Positions 52,304-60,955 of a stretch of DNA of 64,000 nt are shown here, in pieces. Origin of the DNA: Lacibacter sediminis. Lineage in GTDB: Bacteria; Bacteroidota; Bacteroidia; Chitinophagales; Chitinophagaceae. The translations under genes and the position numbers were made by a program. The notes beneath the pieces were generated by a model. It was not told the origin of the DNA. It saw only the letters and a list, made by a program, of their open reading frames with translations, and made no database searches. Positions within the stretch are counted from its first letter, which is position 1. Each line of letters begins with the position of its first letter. The stretch is from contig NZ_CP060007.1 in assembly GCF_014168535.1 (NCBI RefSeq), forward strand, positions 992,001 through 1,056,000. The letters run 5' to 3'.

Positions 52304-53002
52304 ATGAATAAAATTGTTTCCAATGCCGATGAAGCAATAAAAGATATTCCCGATGGAGCAACCCTTATGCTCGGTGGTTTTGGTTTGTGCGGCATTCCCG
52401 AAAACTGTATTTCCGCTTTAGTAAAAAAAGGAACAAAGAATCTTACATGCATCTCCAACAATGCAGGTGTGGATGATTTTGGCATTGGGTTAATGCTCAA
52501 GCAAAAGCAGGTGAAGAAAATGATCTCTTCCTATGTTGGCGAGAATGCAGAATTTGAACGCCAATTGTTAAGCGGCGAATTGGAAGTTGAACTCATACCA
52601 CAAGGAACATTGGCTACCCGTTGTATGGCTGCCGGTTATGGTATGCCTGCAATTTATACACCTGCCGGTGTAGGAACAGAAGTAGCAGAAGGAAAAGAAG
52701 TCCGCAATTTCAACGGGAAAGATTATTTACTTGAATATGCATTTGATGCAGACTATGCCATTGTAAAAGCCTGGAAAGGCGATACAATGGGGAATTTGAT
52801 TTTCAAGGATACTGCAAGAAATTTCAATCCACTCATGGCAATGGCAGGTAAAATAACCATCGCAGAAGTGGAAGAATTGGTTGAACCGGGGGAATTAAAT
52901 GCAAACGAAATTCATACACCGGGGATTTATGTTCATCGCATTTTCAAAGGAGCGAATTATGAAAAGCGGATTGAACAGAAGACAGTAAGAAAGCGAATTT
53001 GA
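52304..53002 (+). CDS. scoA: 3-oxoacid CoA-transferase subunit A (SCOT)
   Basis: The 232-residue subunit starts at ATG 52304; an upstream in-frame TTG/ATG region from 52226 is not convincing. Family blocks are [74 protein letters not shown] and [20 protein letters not shown]. With subunit B it moves CoA from succinyl-CoA to acetoacetate. This links to hmgA, whose pathway ends in acetoacetate. The scoA-scoB spacer is 97 nt and structured. Confidence 0.92.
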   Translation: MNKIVSNADEAIKDIPDGATLMLGGFGLCGIPENCISALVKKGTKNLTCISNNAGVDDFGIGLMLKQKQVKKMISSYVGENAEFERQLLSGELEVELIPQGTLATRCMAAGYGMPAIYTPAGVGTEVAEGKEVRNFNGKDYLLEYAFDADYAIVKAWKGDTMGNLIFKDTARNFNPLMAMAGKITIAEVEELVEPGELNANEIHTPGIYVHRIFKGANYEKRIEQKTVRKRI

Positions 53003-53011
53003 GAATGTTGC

Positions 53012-53099
53012 AATTTGAAAATGAAGTTTACTTTTTTCAAGTTGCATAAATAATCAGTCTATCTCATTTTCAAATTTTAAATCAACTAATTTTCAAATT
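53012..53099 (+). repeat. Inverted TTTTCAAATT repeat in the scoA-scoB spacer
   Basis: AATTTGAAAATG (53012-53023) is the exact complement of CATTTTCAAATT (53065-53076), giving a possible 12-bp stem with a 41-nt loop. The right arm belongs to the 35-nt leader (53065-53099) shared with hmgA at 23195-23235. Confidence 0.6.
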
Positions 53100-53756
53100 A
53101 TGGCTCTTTCGAAAGAACAAATAGCACAACGCATCGCCAAAGAATTAAAAGATGGGTACTATGTCAACCTCGGCATTGGTATTCCAACCTTGGTGGCGAA
53201 TTATATTCCTGCAGGTATTCATGTGGAACTGCAAAGCGAAAATGGATTATTGGGCATGGGGCCTTTTCCATTTGAAGGTGAAGAAGATCCTGATCTCATC
53301 AATGCCGGTAAACAAACCATCACCACATTACCCGGCTCGGCATTCTTTGATAGTGCTATGAGTTTTGGAATGATCCGTGCAGGAAAAGTTGATCTTACTG
53401 TGCTTGGTGCAATGGAGGTAAGTGAACAAGGTGATATTGCTAATTGGAAAATTCCCGGCAAGATGGTGAAAGGAATGGGTGGTGCAATGGATCTGGTTGC
53501 CAGCGCAAAAAATATTATTGTAGCTATGATGCACACCAATCCGAAAGGTGAGAGTAAACTGTTGCCGCAATGTGCACTACCGTTAACAGGTTTAAAGTGT
53601 GTAAAGAAAATTGTATCCGACCTGGCTGTGCTTGATGTTACTGCTGATGGATTTAAATTACTGGAACGAGCACCCGGTATATCTGTAGAAGAAATTGTTT
53701 CAAAGACAGCAGGTAAACTAATCGTAGAAGGTGAAATACCTGAGATGGTATTCTGA
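53100..53756 (+). CDS. scoB: 3-oxoacid CoA-transferase subunit B (SCOT)
   Basis: The 218-residue subunit has [19 protein letters not shown], the catalytic Glu in [36 protein letters not shown] and [20 protein letters not shown], then [20 protein letters not shown]. The Glu forms the CoA thioester intermediate. Start ATG 53100 follows the shared leader repeat. A terminator lies downstream. Confidence 0.93.
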   Translation: MALSKEQIAQRIAKELKDGYYVNLGIGIPTLVANYIPAGIHVELQSENGLLGMGPFPFEGEEDPDLINAGKQTITTLPGSAFFDSAMSFGMIRAGKVDLTVLGAMEVSEQGDIANWKIPGKMVKGMGGAMDLVASAKNIIVAMMHTNPKGESKLLPQCALPLTGLKCVKKIVSDLAVLDVTADGFKLLERAPGISVEEIVSKTAGKLIVEGEIPEMVF

Positions 53757-53774
53757 AAATAAAAATCGACATAA

Positions 53775-53815
53775 AAAGAAAACCCACGTTACGCCAACGT
53801 GGATTCTCTTTTTGT
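53775..53815. terminator. Bidirectional terminator between scoB and the peroxiredoxin gene
   Basis: CCACGTT (53784-53790) pairs with AACGTGG (53796-53802) around ACGCC, with a T-rich tract to 53815 on the plus strand and A-rich sequence (53775-53783) that reads as U on the minus strand. The two genes converge here. Confidence 0.8.
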
Positions 53816-53823
53816 GTTTGCAC

Positions 53824-54546
53824 TTAAACCAATTCAGCTTCCAGTTCCAGTTCATCTTTTGGTAATGGTTTCATACAGAAGAACCAATCCTTGCAATACA
53901 CATCTTTCTCTTTACCGGCCATGCGTTCTGATGCAACACCACAACTGTTTGCCGGCGGAACAATCACATCTTCACCCGGAATCCAATCGGCAGGAAGTGC
54001 TACGGCATGCTTATCGGCTGTTTGCAATCCTATCAATACACGTTTCAATTCTTTAAAGTTGCGACCTAATGAAAGTGGATAATAGATGATCGCCCTGATG
54101 ATGCCCTTCGGATCAATAAAGAATACGGCTCTTACAGCTTTGGTAGAACTTTCTCCCGGTTGTATCATGCCATACATTTTTGCAATTTCCATTGTAATAT
54201 CTTCTATCAACGGAAATTTCACTTCTACATCTTTCCATCCTCGAAATTCAATTTTATCCTTAATTGTACGCAACCATGCAATATGACTGTACAACCCATC
54301 CACACTCAATCCCACCAATTTGGTATTGAGTTTTGCAAACTCGGGTTCCATTTTCGCAAAGGTCATAAATTCAGATGTGCATACTGGCGTAAAATCAGCC
54401 GGATGACTGAACAAAACGATCCATTTGCCTTGATAGTCGTTGGGAAAATGAATATTGCCTTGCGTGGTTACTGCTGTGAAAGATGGAGCAGGATCGCCGA
54501 TGCGTGGCATACTTATTTTGTTTTGGAGATCTATTTCGTTGAACAT
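53824..54546 (-). CDS. 1-Cys (Prx6-type) peroxiredoxin
   Basis: The 240-residue thioredoxin-fold peroxidase has the peroxidatic Cys in FTPVCTSEFMTFAKM (about residue 51), followed by the LIGLQTADKHAVALPADWIP (C-terminal Prx6 domain) and VYCKDWFFCMKPLP, which contains extra cysteines that could act as resolving residues. It reduces hydrogen peroxide and organic peroxides in the cytoplasm. ATG 54546 is clear. Length and C-terminus are typical of the archaeal/bacterial Prx6 type. Confidence 0.9.
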   Translation of the reverse strand: MFNEIDLQNKISMPRIGDPAPSFTAVTTQGNIHFPNDYQGKWIVLFSHPADFTPVCTSEFMTFAKMEPEFAKLNTKLVGLSVDGLYSHIAWLRTIKDKIEFRGWKDVEVKFPLIEDITMEIAKMYGMIQPGESSTKAVRAVFFIDPKGIIRAIIYYPLSLGRNFKELKRVLIGLQTADKHAVALPADWIPGEDVIVPPANSCGVASERMAGKEKDVYCKDWFFCMKPLPKDELELEAELV

Positions 54547-54955
54547 AAGGAATAGTTTTAATTGAAGAAACGGTTAACAGTTAAAGGTACTGGTAAGCAA
54601 GGCCGGTTTCCAGTGAGCGGAGTCATGCATATATGTGATTGTGGGAAGGAAATTCAGCTGTAAGGGGTGCTAATTTGTAGCAAGTGTTGAGTGGTTGGTT
54701 CAGTTGACAAGTGAAAATAGAGGAACTGATTTTGACGATTTGTATTTTTTATCGGTACTCTTAAAAGTTTGGCAAGGTTTTTATCCTTCATTGAGCAACA
54801 CAGCAATTATAATTGCTGCATCTGTTTGTACAGGCGCATGAATAATCTCCGGTAAATGTATGTTGATGCATTTTCGTCAGATGGATTATTTATGTAGTTA
54901 CGCTTGTATGCCTGAAAAAAGCATCTGCATTATTCATTTAGTAAAAAAGAATGTT
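54547..54955. other. Divergent spacer of the peroxiredoxin and OmpA genes
   Basis: The 409-nt spacer has no coding frame I accept. It contains an 18-bp perfect palindrome at 54801-54818. A partial -7 element (TACGCTTG, 54899-54906, one mismatch) with TTCG at 54873-54876 could serve the OmpA gene with a leader of about 43 nt. Confidence 0.45.
54801..54818. promoter_or_regulatory. 18-bp perfect palindrome, candidate operator
   Basis: CAGCAATTATAATTGCTG is identical to its reverse complement. It sits between divergent genes for a peroxiredoxin and an OmpA lipoprotein, where a dimeric regulator could act. No second copy was noticed in the window. Confidence 0.4.
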
Positions 54956-55825
54956 ATGAAACTGAATTATCTGGTTGCAGTCGTCTGCACCGCATTGTTA
55001 TTGACATCTTGTGTAAGTAGTAAAAAATTTAAAAAGTCGCAAGCCGATTATGCGCAACTGCAAACCCGTTATGTTACATTGGAAGGAACGCTTGCTGATT
55101 GCAATAATCAAAAAGCAGGACTGGAACGGGAAAAAGCTGATCTCAACAAACGCATTACCGATCTTAATAAAGAGATCGAAAACATCAAGCAGAATTATAC
55201 ACAGGCTGTAATGCAATTGGAAAACCTTTCAGTGATCTCCAAACAACAAGCCGAAAGCATCAAACAGTCATTACAGAACATTGGTGCAAAGGATGCGTAC
55301 ATTCAAACATTGCAACAACAGATGGCGTATAAAGATTCATTGAATATGGTATTGGTGATGAACCTCAAAGGAGCCATTGGAAATATTGAAGATGAAGACA
55401 TCAATATTAAAGTGGATAAAGGTGTAGTGTACATCGATATCTCTGATAAACTGTTGTTCAAGAGCGGCAGCTATACAATCACCGATCGTGCAAAAGAAGT
55501 ATTAGGCAAAGTTGCCTTGGTATTGAAGAATCAGCCAGACATTGAATTTATGGTAGAAGGGCATACCGATAATGTTCCTTTCCGTGGTAATGCTATGTTG
55601 GTTGACAACTGGGATTTAAGTGTGAAACGTGCTACTACCGTTGTGCGTTTGTTGCAGAAAGAATATGGATTGGACCCAGCGAAAATGGCAGCAGCAGGTC
55701 GTAGTGAATACCATCCATTGGGTTCAAACGATACGAATGAAGGGAAAGCAGTGAACAGGAGAACAAGAATAGTGATCCTTCCTGAATTGGATCAGTTCTT
55801 TAAATTATTAGAGCCACAGAAATAA
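54956..55825 (+). CDS. OmpA-family lipoprotein with coiled coil
   Basis: ATG 54956 opens a lipoprotein signal (MKLNYLVAVVCTALLLTSC, Cys 19); the longer frame from 54860 is rejected because this start has a far better signal. Residues about 30-130 are coiled coil (AGLEREKADLNKRITDLNKE, IENIKQNYTQAVMQLENL). The C-terminal OmpA domain (FMVEGHTDNVPFRGNAMLVD, AAAGRSEYHPLGSNDTNEGK, AVNRRTRIVILPELDQFF) binds peptidoglycan. It probably tethers the outer membrane to the wall. A terminator follows. Confidence 0.88.
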   Translation: MKLNYLVAVVCTALLLTSCVSSKKFKKSQADYAQLQTRYVTLEGTLADCNNQKAGLEREKADLNKRITDLNKEIENIKQNYTQAVMQLENLSVISKQQAESIKQSLQNIGAKDAYIQTLQQQMAYKDSLNMVLVMNLKGAIGNIEDEDINIKVDKGVVYIDISDKLLFKSGSYTITDRAKEVLGKVALVLKNQPDIEFMVEGHTDNVPFRGNAMLVDNWDLSVKRATTVVRLLQKEYGLDPAKMAAAGRSEYHPLGSNDTNEGKAVNRRTRIVILPELDQFFKLLEPQK

Positions 55826-55848
55826 AAATGTATTTTGTAGAAAGCAAT

Positions 55849-55880
55849 AAGCCCTGCCGAGAAATCAGCAGGGCTTTCTT
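55849..55880 (+). terminator. Rho-independent terminator after the OmpA gene
   Basis: AAGCCCTGC (55849-55857) pairs with GCAGGGCTT (55868-55876) around a 10-nt loop and is followed by TCTTG. It may also end the convergent choice-of-anchor gene. Confidence 0.78.
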
Positions 55881-55898
55881 GTAAATTATCAGGAACGA

Positions 55899-57440
55899 TT
55901 ATTTCGTTGTATAAATTTTTACAAAGCCATCTGTTTCGCTGCTGGCAATAAATAAACTTTTACCATTTGGGCTTTTATCGGCTGATACAAATAAAACACC
56001 TTCAGGTCCAACACCTGTGTTGAGCCATTGACTGAATACTGGTTTAGTTGGGTTTGTAATGTCGTAGATCATTACAGCATTGGCTCTTTCCAAACCAACA
56101 AACAACAGGCTCTTGTTTCCAACACGACCTGTGGTAATGCCTTCCGGTTCACAACCTTTATCATCACTACGGCCATCAGGATATTTGCCAAGTTCATTTG
56201 CTTTCAGATCGATCTGGTTTTTGCTATCATAAACTAATTGACCAGTTAAACCATTCCAGATACTGAATGAACGTGCACCATAAGAATACAGTTCATCATA
56301 ATCACCATCGCCATCTGTATCTCCCAATGTAGTTGTGATATTTAAACGACCAAGTTGTGGATTTGTTTTTAACGCTGCAGCATCAGGAAATGCAAGTGCA
56401 TCCAATAGAATAGGTGGTAAATTAGGTTCGTTGATGCGTCTTATTTCTGAAAAGCCTGCATATTCTCTGGCATCTCCTTCATTGGCAGAGTAAATAAACG
56501 GAACACCATTGTGACTGTTTACAGCAATCGCATCGGGTAAAAACATTCCCTTTACCGGCCAGCTTCCGAAAATTATACCACCATCTCTGTCACTTGGGTC
56601 AATTGTATTCATCGGGTTGTTGTAATCTTTAAACCCTAATGGAAAAATATCCGTAATGGTTTTTGTAATGAGATCAATTTTAGCAATACCATTGTTCTCC
56701 TGCAATGTAACCCATGCAGTTTGGCTGTTGCTCGCAACAGCGATGTACTCAGGTTCTACATCCTGTTCAAAACTTGCATTCTTGCCAAACAAACGAAACC
56801 CTTTTGTTTTTAATTCTGCTGCTCTTGAAGCAAAGTTGCTGAAGTCAAGAGTAGTAACAGCGTAGTTATTGTTCACATCAATAATAGAAACTGTACCAAG
56901 CGGATCAATGGTGTAAGCTTCATTTGGTTCACCTTCATTTGCTGTAAGAATAAAATTTCCATCGGGTGTAAAGGTGATCATATCCGGTAGCGAGCCAACT
57001 GTTATAACTGCAATGGCGTCATGAGTTGTTGTATTAAACACAACCACTTTCCCATTATTTGTTTTAGGAACTGCTTCAATTGCTGCAGCAAGTTTGCCGT
57101 TGCTTACACTCACACTATTTACCAATCCGCCATATACTGCAATGTTGATGTTACCAATTATAGTTGGTGATGCAGGATTACTAAGATCAACAACCTCAAT
57201 CCGGTTATTGCCGGCGCTGTTATTTACCACAAATAATTTTTTTGTGTCGGCATCGTAGGTGCTGATCTCTGCAGCACCAAGTCCGCCACCAATGGCAAGA
57301 CTGCCTATTTCTGAAAAGCTGGTTGACTCCTGGCGTGCGGCAAAGCCAGTATTCTGTTTCGAATTTTCCTGTTCTGTACTGAGTTTTGTACAGGCATTCA
57401 GTAATACAATGCTGCTGATGAGTAAAAGGGATTTTCTCAT
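55899..57440 (-). CDS. Choice-of-anchor I family beta-propeller lipoprotein
   Basis: The 513-residue product has a lipoprotein signal (MRKSLLLISSIVLLNAC, Cys 17) and a long propeller made of LVIVD-like repeats (IEVVDLSNPASPTIIGNINI, LFVGLERANAVMIYDITNPT). It also contains PDMITFTPDGNFILTANEGE and GDTDGDGDYDELYSYGARSF, which carries a calcium-binding-like DxDxDG. This matches the choice-of-anchor I family, seen at cell surfaces and often linked to alkaline-phosphatase or phytase-like proteins. No catalytic residue set is clear. It appears monocistronic. Confidence 0.82.
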   Translation of the reverse strand: MRKSLLLISSIVLLNACTKLSTEQENSKQNTGFAARQESTSFSEIGSLAIGGGLGAAEISTYDADTKKLFVVNNSAGNNRIEVVDLSNPASPTIIGNINIAVYGGLVNSVSVSNGKLAAAIEAVPKTNNGKVVVFNTTTHDAIAVITVGSLPDMITFTPDGNFILTANEGEPNEAYTIDPLGTVSIIDVNNNYAVTTLDFSNFASRAAELKTKGFRLFGKNASFEQDVEPEYIAVASNSQTAWVTLQENNGIAKIDLITKTITDIFPLGFKDYNNPMNTIDPSDRDGGIIFGSWPVKGMFLPDAIAVNSHNGVPFIYSANEGDAREYAGFSEIRRINEPNLPPILLDALAFPDAAALKTNPQLGRLNITTTLGDTDGDGDYDELYSYGARSFSIWNGLTGQLVYDSKNQIDLKANELGKYPDGRSDDKGCEPEGITTGRVGNKSLLFVGLERANAVMIYDITNPTKPVFSQWLNTGVGPEGVLFVSADKSPNGKSLFIASSETDGFVKIYTTK

Positions 57441-57612
57441 TGTGTAAGTTTATTAGTTGAGCGGCAATGGTAGAGGTGGATTGTTAAGGGAATATGACGG
57501 GAAGGTTATGAAAAGATGAAGGAAGCGTTTTAAAATCAGCTGATAATTTGTAAGTGCTCGCTTGCAAAACATAGTTTTTCCTGCTATTTTACTTTTCCAA
57601 AAACACCTGCTT

Positions 57613-58179
57613 ATGCAAATCATCGTAAGTATTCAAAACCGCATTTATGAAATTCGGGGTGAACGTGTCATGCTTGACTTTGACCTTGCTGCTCTTTACG
57701 AAGTTCCAACCAAAGTGCTTAATCAGGCTGTAAAACGGAATGTCAAACGATTTCCCGCTGATTTTATGTTTCGCTTGACTGCTGCTGAATGGAAGACTAT
57801 CCGGTCACAAATTGTGACTCCATCGGAAAGTGACGGAGTTTTGAGGTCACAAATTGTGACCGCATCCCAGAGTAAACGAAATACTACGGTTGCACCCTAT
57901 GCTTTCACCGAACAAGGTGTTGCCATGCTAAGCGGCATCCTCAACAGCGATAAAGCTATTCAAATGAACATTGCCATTATGAGGGCATTTGTAGAAATCA
58001 GGAAAATATTACTGAAAGAAAATGACTTGAAAGAGCAGATGAAAGAAATCAAGGATCGAATAGGTGAACATGATGTTCAGCTCAATCAGATATATGATGC
58101 GATGGAAAATTTATTGGATGAGAAAGCTGCTGAACGGAAATGGGATGAAAGGGAAAGGATTGGCTTCAAGAGAAAATAG
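57613..58179 (+). CDS. ORF6N domain protein
   Basis: ATG 57613 gives 188 residues; an upstream TTG at 57562 is discarded. The N-terminal half is the ORF6N DNA-binding domain (YEIRGERVMLDFDLAALYEV, TKVLNQAVKRNVKRFPADFM, VAPYAFTEQGVAMLSGILNS). A charged coiled-coil tail follows (KEQMKEIKDRIGEHDVQLNQ). ORF6N occurs in phage and in many Bacteroidota chromosomes as a KilA-N-like accessory protein. The middle holds a near repeat RSQIVTPSES / RSQIVTASQS. Nothing else phage-like surrounds it. Confidence 0.82.
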   Translation: MQIIVSIQNRIYEIRGERVMLDFDLAALYEVPTKVLNQAVKRNVKRFPADFMFRLTAAEWKTIRSQIVTPSESDGVLRSQIVTASQSKRNTTVAPYAFTEQGVAMLSGILNSDKAIQMNIAIMRAFVEIRKILLKENDLKEQMKEIKDRIGEHDVQLNQIYDAMENLLDEKAAERKWDERERIGFKRK

Positions 58180-58204
58180 ATAGTGATGAAATACTTTTTG
58201 CTCA

Positions 58205-58300
58205 ACGGCTGCCGGATTGCAGCGGCACCGCAGCGTAGCGCAGGTACAGCGAAAAGTCAGACGCTTTGGTCTGACCGAGACCGCAAGCGTCTCGGCAGAG
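58205..58300. repeat. GC-rich REP-like element with back-to-back hairpins
   Basis: This segment is much more GC-rich than its surroundings. GTCAGAC (58256-58262) pairs with GTCTGAC (58269-58275), and, starting at the last base of that stem, CCGAGAC (58275-58281) pairs with GTCTCGG (58289-58295). A third short stem, GCTGC...GCAGC, lies around 58208-58223. The layout resembles repetitive extragenic palindromes. A frame across it (58183-58482) has no protein-like features. Confidence 0.6.
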
Positions 58301-58462
58301 ACTGGGTAAAATCAAGGATCAAAAGCCCACAGCCCGAACTCCCAAGTACAAATTCCCAGTCTCCAATTCCCCAAAGTTTCAGGCCCCCCAGCGTCCCGAC
58401 CCAGCTACAAACTTCCCCACATCCATTCCCCAAACAGGCAATTTTTCCGCTTTTCGAACATT

Positions 58463-58508
58463 ATCTATACTTTTTCGTATAGATTAATCTGTACTTTTGT
58501 GTATAGAT
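58463..58508 (+). promoter_or_regulatory. Two tandem operator-like inverted repeats over the suf promoter
   Basis: ATCTATAC-N6-GTATAGAT (58463-58484) and ATCTGTAC-N6-GTATAGAT (58487-58508) are two copies of one 22-bp inverted repeat, spaced 24 nt (about two helical turns). The second covers TACTTTTG (58492-58499), an exact TAnnTTTG -7 element, so transcription would start near 58506, 49 nt before sufB. A dimeric regulator, perhaps an Rrf2-type iron-sulfur sensor encoded elsewhere, is the natural reader. Confidence 0.75.
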
Positions 58509-58554
58509 AGTAATTGTTCAAGATTTTAGATAAACAGATTAAACAAAGCGAATC

Positions 58555-60000
58555 ATGAGTGAGATGCTCAATACACTGGAGCAAACGGCCCTGAGTGAGT
58601 ACAAATATGGTTGGGTAACCGACATTGAAGCCGACGAGGCGCCTCCCGGACTTAGTGAAGACATTGTGCGTTTCATCAGCGCCAAAAAGAAAGAGCCCGA
58701 ATGGATGCTGGAATGGCGACTCAAAGCCTACCGTCATTGGTTAAAAATGACCGAGCCGGAGTGGGCCAATGTGAAGTACCCCAAGGTAGATTACAACTCC
58801 ATTAAATACTATAGTGCCCCCAAACAGAAGAAAACCCTCAACAGCCTCGACGAAGTAGATCCTGAATTAAGGGCTACGTTTGAGAAACTGGGTATTTCTT
58901 TGGATGAGCAAAAGCGTTTGAGCAATGTGGCGGTGGATGCCGTGATCGATTCGGTTTCTATTGCGACGACATTTAAAAAAGAATTGGCTGAGCTCGGTAT
59001 TATTTTCTGCAGCATGAGCGAAGCGGTTCAGGAACATCCGGAGCTGATCAAAAAATGGTTGGGTTCGGTGGTGCCGATGACCGATAATTATTTTTCTGCA
59101 TTAAATAGTGCGGTGTTTAGCGATGGTAGTTTCTGCTACATTCCAAAAGGTGTAAAAAGCCCGATGGAGTTGAGTACTTACTTCCGAATCAACGCAGAAA
59201 ACACCGGTCAATTTGAACGTACACTCATTGTTGCCGAAGAAGGCAGCTATGTAAGTTATCTCGAAGGTTGTACTGCTCCTATGCGTGATGAAAATCAATT
59301 GCACGCTGCGGTAGTGGAAATTGTTGCACTCGATAATGCAGAAGTTAAATATTCAACTGTACAAAACTGGTACCCCGGTGATAAAGATGGCAAGGGTGGT
59401 ATCTACAACTTCGTAACCAAGCGTGGTATTTGTGCAGGTGTTAATTCAAAGATCAGCTGGACGCAGGTTGAAACCGGTTCTGCAGTTACATGGAAATATC
59501 CTTCTGTAATTTTAAAAGGCGATAACAGCCAGGGTGAATTTTATTCTGTTGCTGTTACCAACAATCATCAGCAGGCCGATACCGGTACCAAGATGATGCA
59601 CATTGGTAAGAACACAAGAAGCCGAATTGTATCGAAAGGTATTTCTGCGGGCTTTAGTCAAAACTCTTATCGTGGTTTGGTGCAGGTTGGTAAAAATGCC
59701 ACCAATGCAAGAAACTTTTCACAGTGTGATAGTTTGTTACTCGGTGACAAATGTGGTGCACACACCTTCCCATACATTGAAGTAAAGAACAGCACCGCAC
59801 AGGTAGAGCATGAAGCCACTACTTCTAAAATTGGTGAAGACCAGATATTCTATTGCAACCAACGTGGTCTCGATACGGAAACGGCCGTTGCATTGATCAT
59901 TAATGGTTTTGCTAAAGAAGTCATGAATCAATTACCAATGGAGTTTGCTGTGGAAGCACAGAAACTGTTGGCGATTTCATTAGAAGGAAGTGTAGGATAA
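58555..60000 (+). CDS. sufB: Fe-S cluster assembly protein SufB
   Basis: The 481-residue SufB is the core scaffold subunit of the SufBCD complex. Landmarks are [100 protein letters not shown], and [20 protein letters not shown] near the end. Its right-handed beta-helix receives sulfur from SufSE. Length and motifs are normal. It leads the operon. Confidence 0.97.
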   Translation: MSEMLNTLEQTALSEYKYGWVTDIEADEAPPGLSEDIVRFISAKKKEPEWMLEWRLKAYRHWLKMTEPEWANVKYPKVDYNSIKYYSAPKQKKTLNSLDEVDPELRATFEKLGISLDEQKRLSNVAVDAVIDSVSIATTFKKELAELGIIFCSMSEAVQEHPELIKKWLGSVVPMTDNYFSALNSAVFSDGSFCYIPKGVKSPMELSTYFRINAENTGQFERTLIVAEEGSYVSYLEGCTAPMRDENQLHAAVVEIVALDNAEVKYSTVQNWYPGDKDGKGGIYNFVTKRGICAGVNSKISWTQVETGSAVTWKYPSVILKGDNSQGEFYSVAVTNNHQQADTGTKMMHIGKNTRSRIVSKGISAGFSQNSYRGLVQVGKNATNARNFSQCDSLLLGDKCGAHTFPYIEVKNSTAQVEHEATTSKIGEDQIFYCNQRGLDTETAVALIINGFAKEVMNQLPMEFAVEAQKLLAISLEGSVG

Positions 60001-60032
60001 ACAAAATTTCAAATTCACAATTTTCAAAGTAT

Positions 60033-60797
60033 ATGTTATCAATCAAAAATTTACAGGCAAGGATTGAAGAGAAGGAAATCTTAAAAGGCATCAACCTCGA
60101 TATTAAAGCAGGCGAAGTGCATGCGATCATGGGACCAAACGGAAGTGGTAAGTCTACATTGGCTTCTGTATTAGCTGGTCGTTCTGATTATGAAGTAACT
60201 GCCGGGAGTGTTGATTTCTTAGGTAAAGATCTGTTAGAGCTTTCTCCTGAAGATCGTGCACGTGAAGGTGTGTTTCTTGCGTTTCAATACCCGATTGAAA
60301 TTCCTGGTGTAAGCACTACCAACTTTGTAAAGACAGCAGTGAATGAGATCCGCAAGTATCGTGGTGAAGAACCAATGGATGCAGTGGCTTTTTTGAAGTT
60401 GATGAAAGAAAGAATGAAGCTCGTGAATATTGATCAGGCTTTGTTAAGCCGTTCATTGAACGAAGGTTTCAGTGGTGGTGAAAAGAAACGTAATGAAATT
60501 TTTCAGATGGCGATGCTTGAACCAAAGCTGGCTATTCTGGATGAAACAGATAGTGGTTTGGATATTGACGCCCTGCGTATTGTAGCAGAAGGTGTAAACA
60601 AACTTAAATCAAAAGACAACGCTACATTGGTGATTACGCACTATCAGCGTTTGCTCGATTATATTGTTCCTGATTATGTACACATCCTCTATAAAGGACG
60701 CATCGTAAAAACAGGTGGTAAAGAATTGGCAGTCGAACTGGAAGAAAAAGGATACGATTTCATTAAAGAAGAATTGGGAGAAGAAGTAGAAGCGTAA
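60033..60797 (+). CDS. sufC: Fe-S cluster assembly ATPase SufC
   Basis: The 254-residue ABC-type ATPase has Walker A MGPNGSGKSTLASVLAG, Q-loop VFLAFQYPIEIPGVS, signature GFSGGEKKRNEIFQMAML, Walker B LAILDETDSGLD and switch VITHYQRLLDYI. Unlike transporters it lacks a membrane partner and works with SufB and SufD to drive cluster assembly. The 32-nt leader contains a loose TTTTCAAA repeat. Confidence 0.97.
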   Translation: MLSIKNLQARIEEKEILKGINLDIKAGEVHAIMGPNGSGKSTLASVLAGRSDYEVTAGSVDFLGKDLLELSPEDRAREGVFLAFQYPIEIPGVSTTNFVKTAVNEIRKYRGEEPMDAVAFLKLMKERMKLVNIDQALLSRSLNEGFSGGEKKRNEIFQMAMLEPKLAILDETDSGLDIDALRIVAEGVNKLKSKDNATLVITHYQRLLDYIVPDYVHILYKGRIVKTGGKELAVELEEKGYDFIKEELGEEVEA

Positions 60798-60798
60798 A

Positions 60799-60954
60799 CC
60801 CCCAACCCCTAAAGGGGAGTTCAGTAGCACTCTGATTAATAATGAAGTGTTTCTTGAACAAGGAATATGCGATGAAGAGTTACTACAATTGATAACTTAT
60901 AAAATAAAGCCCGGCCTCCCTCTCTTTTAGGAGAGGGAACGAGGGTGAGGTCAA
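60799..60954. repeat. Composite inverted element between sufC and sufD
   Basis: The 158-nt spacer begins with CCCCCAACCCCTAAAGGGGA (hairpin CCCC-TAAA-GGGG, 60805-60816) and ends with CCCTCTCTTTTAGGAGAGGG (60918-60937), then AACGAGGGTGAGGTC. The two ends are complementary in style, bounding a central ~100 nt. Similar pairs are common in Bacteroidota intergenic DNA. It interrupts the operon but has no U-tract. Confidence 0.5.
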
Positions 60955-60955
60955 G

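Noticed and set aside
57613..58179. Prophage remnant
   Set aside because: Only the ORF6N gene is phage-like; flanking genes are chromosomal, with no integrase, capsid or att-like repeats seen.
58183..58482. 99-codon frame after the ORF6N gene
   Set aside because: The frame runs through the hairpin element and then proline-rich low-complexity sequence; composition is not protein-like and it ends inside the suf operator region.
60808..60930. Open stretch of about 40 codons between sufC and sufD
   Set aside because: No credible start codon, bounded by repeat hairpins; treated as part of the composite repeat.
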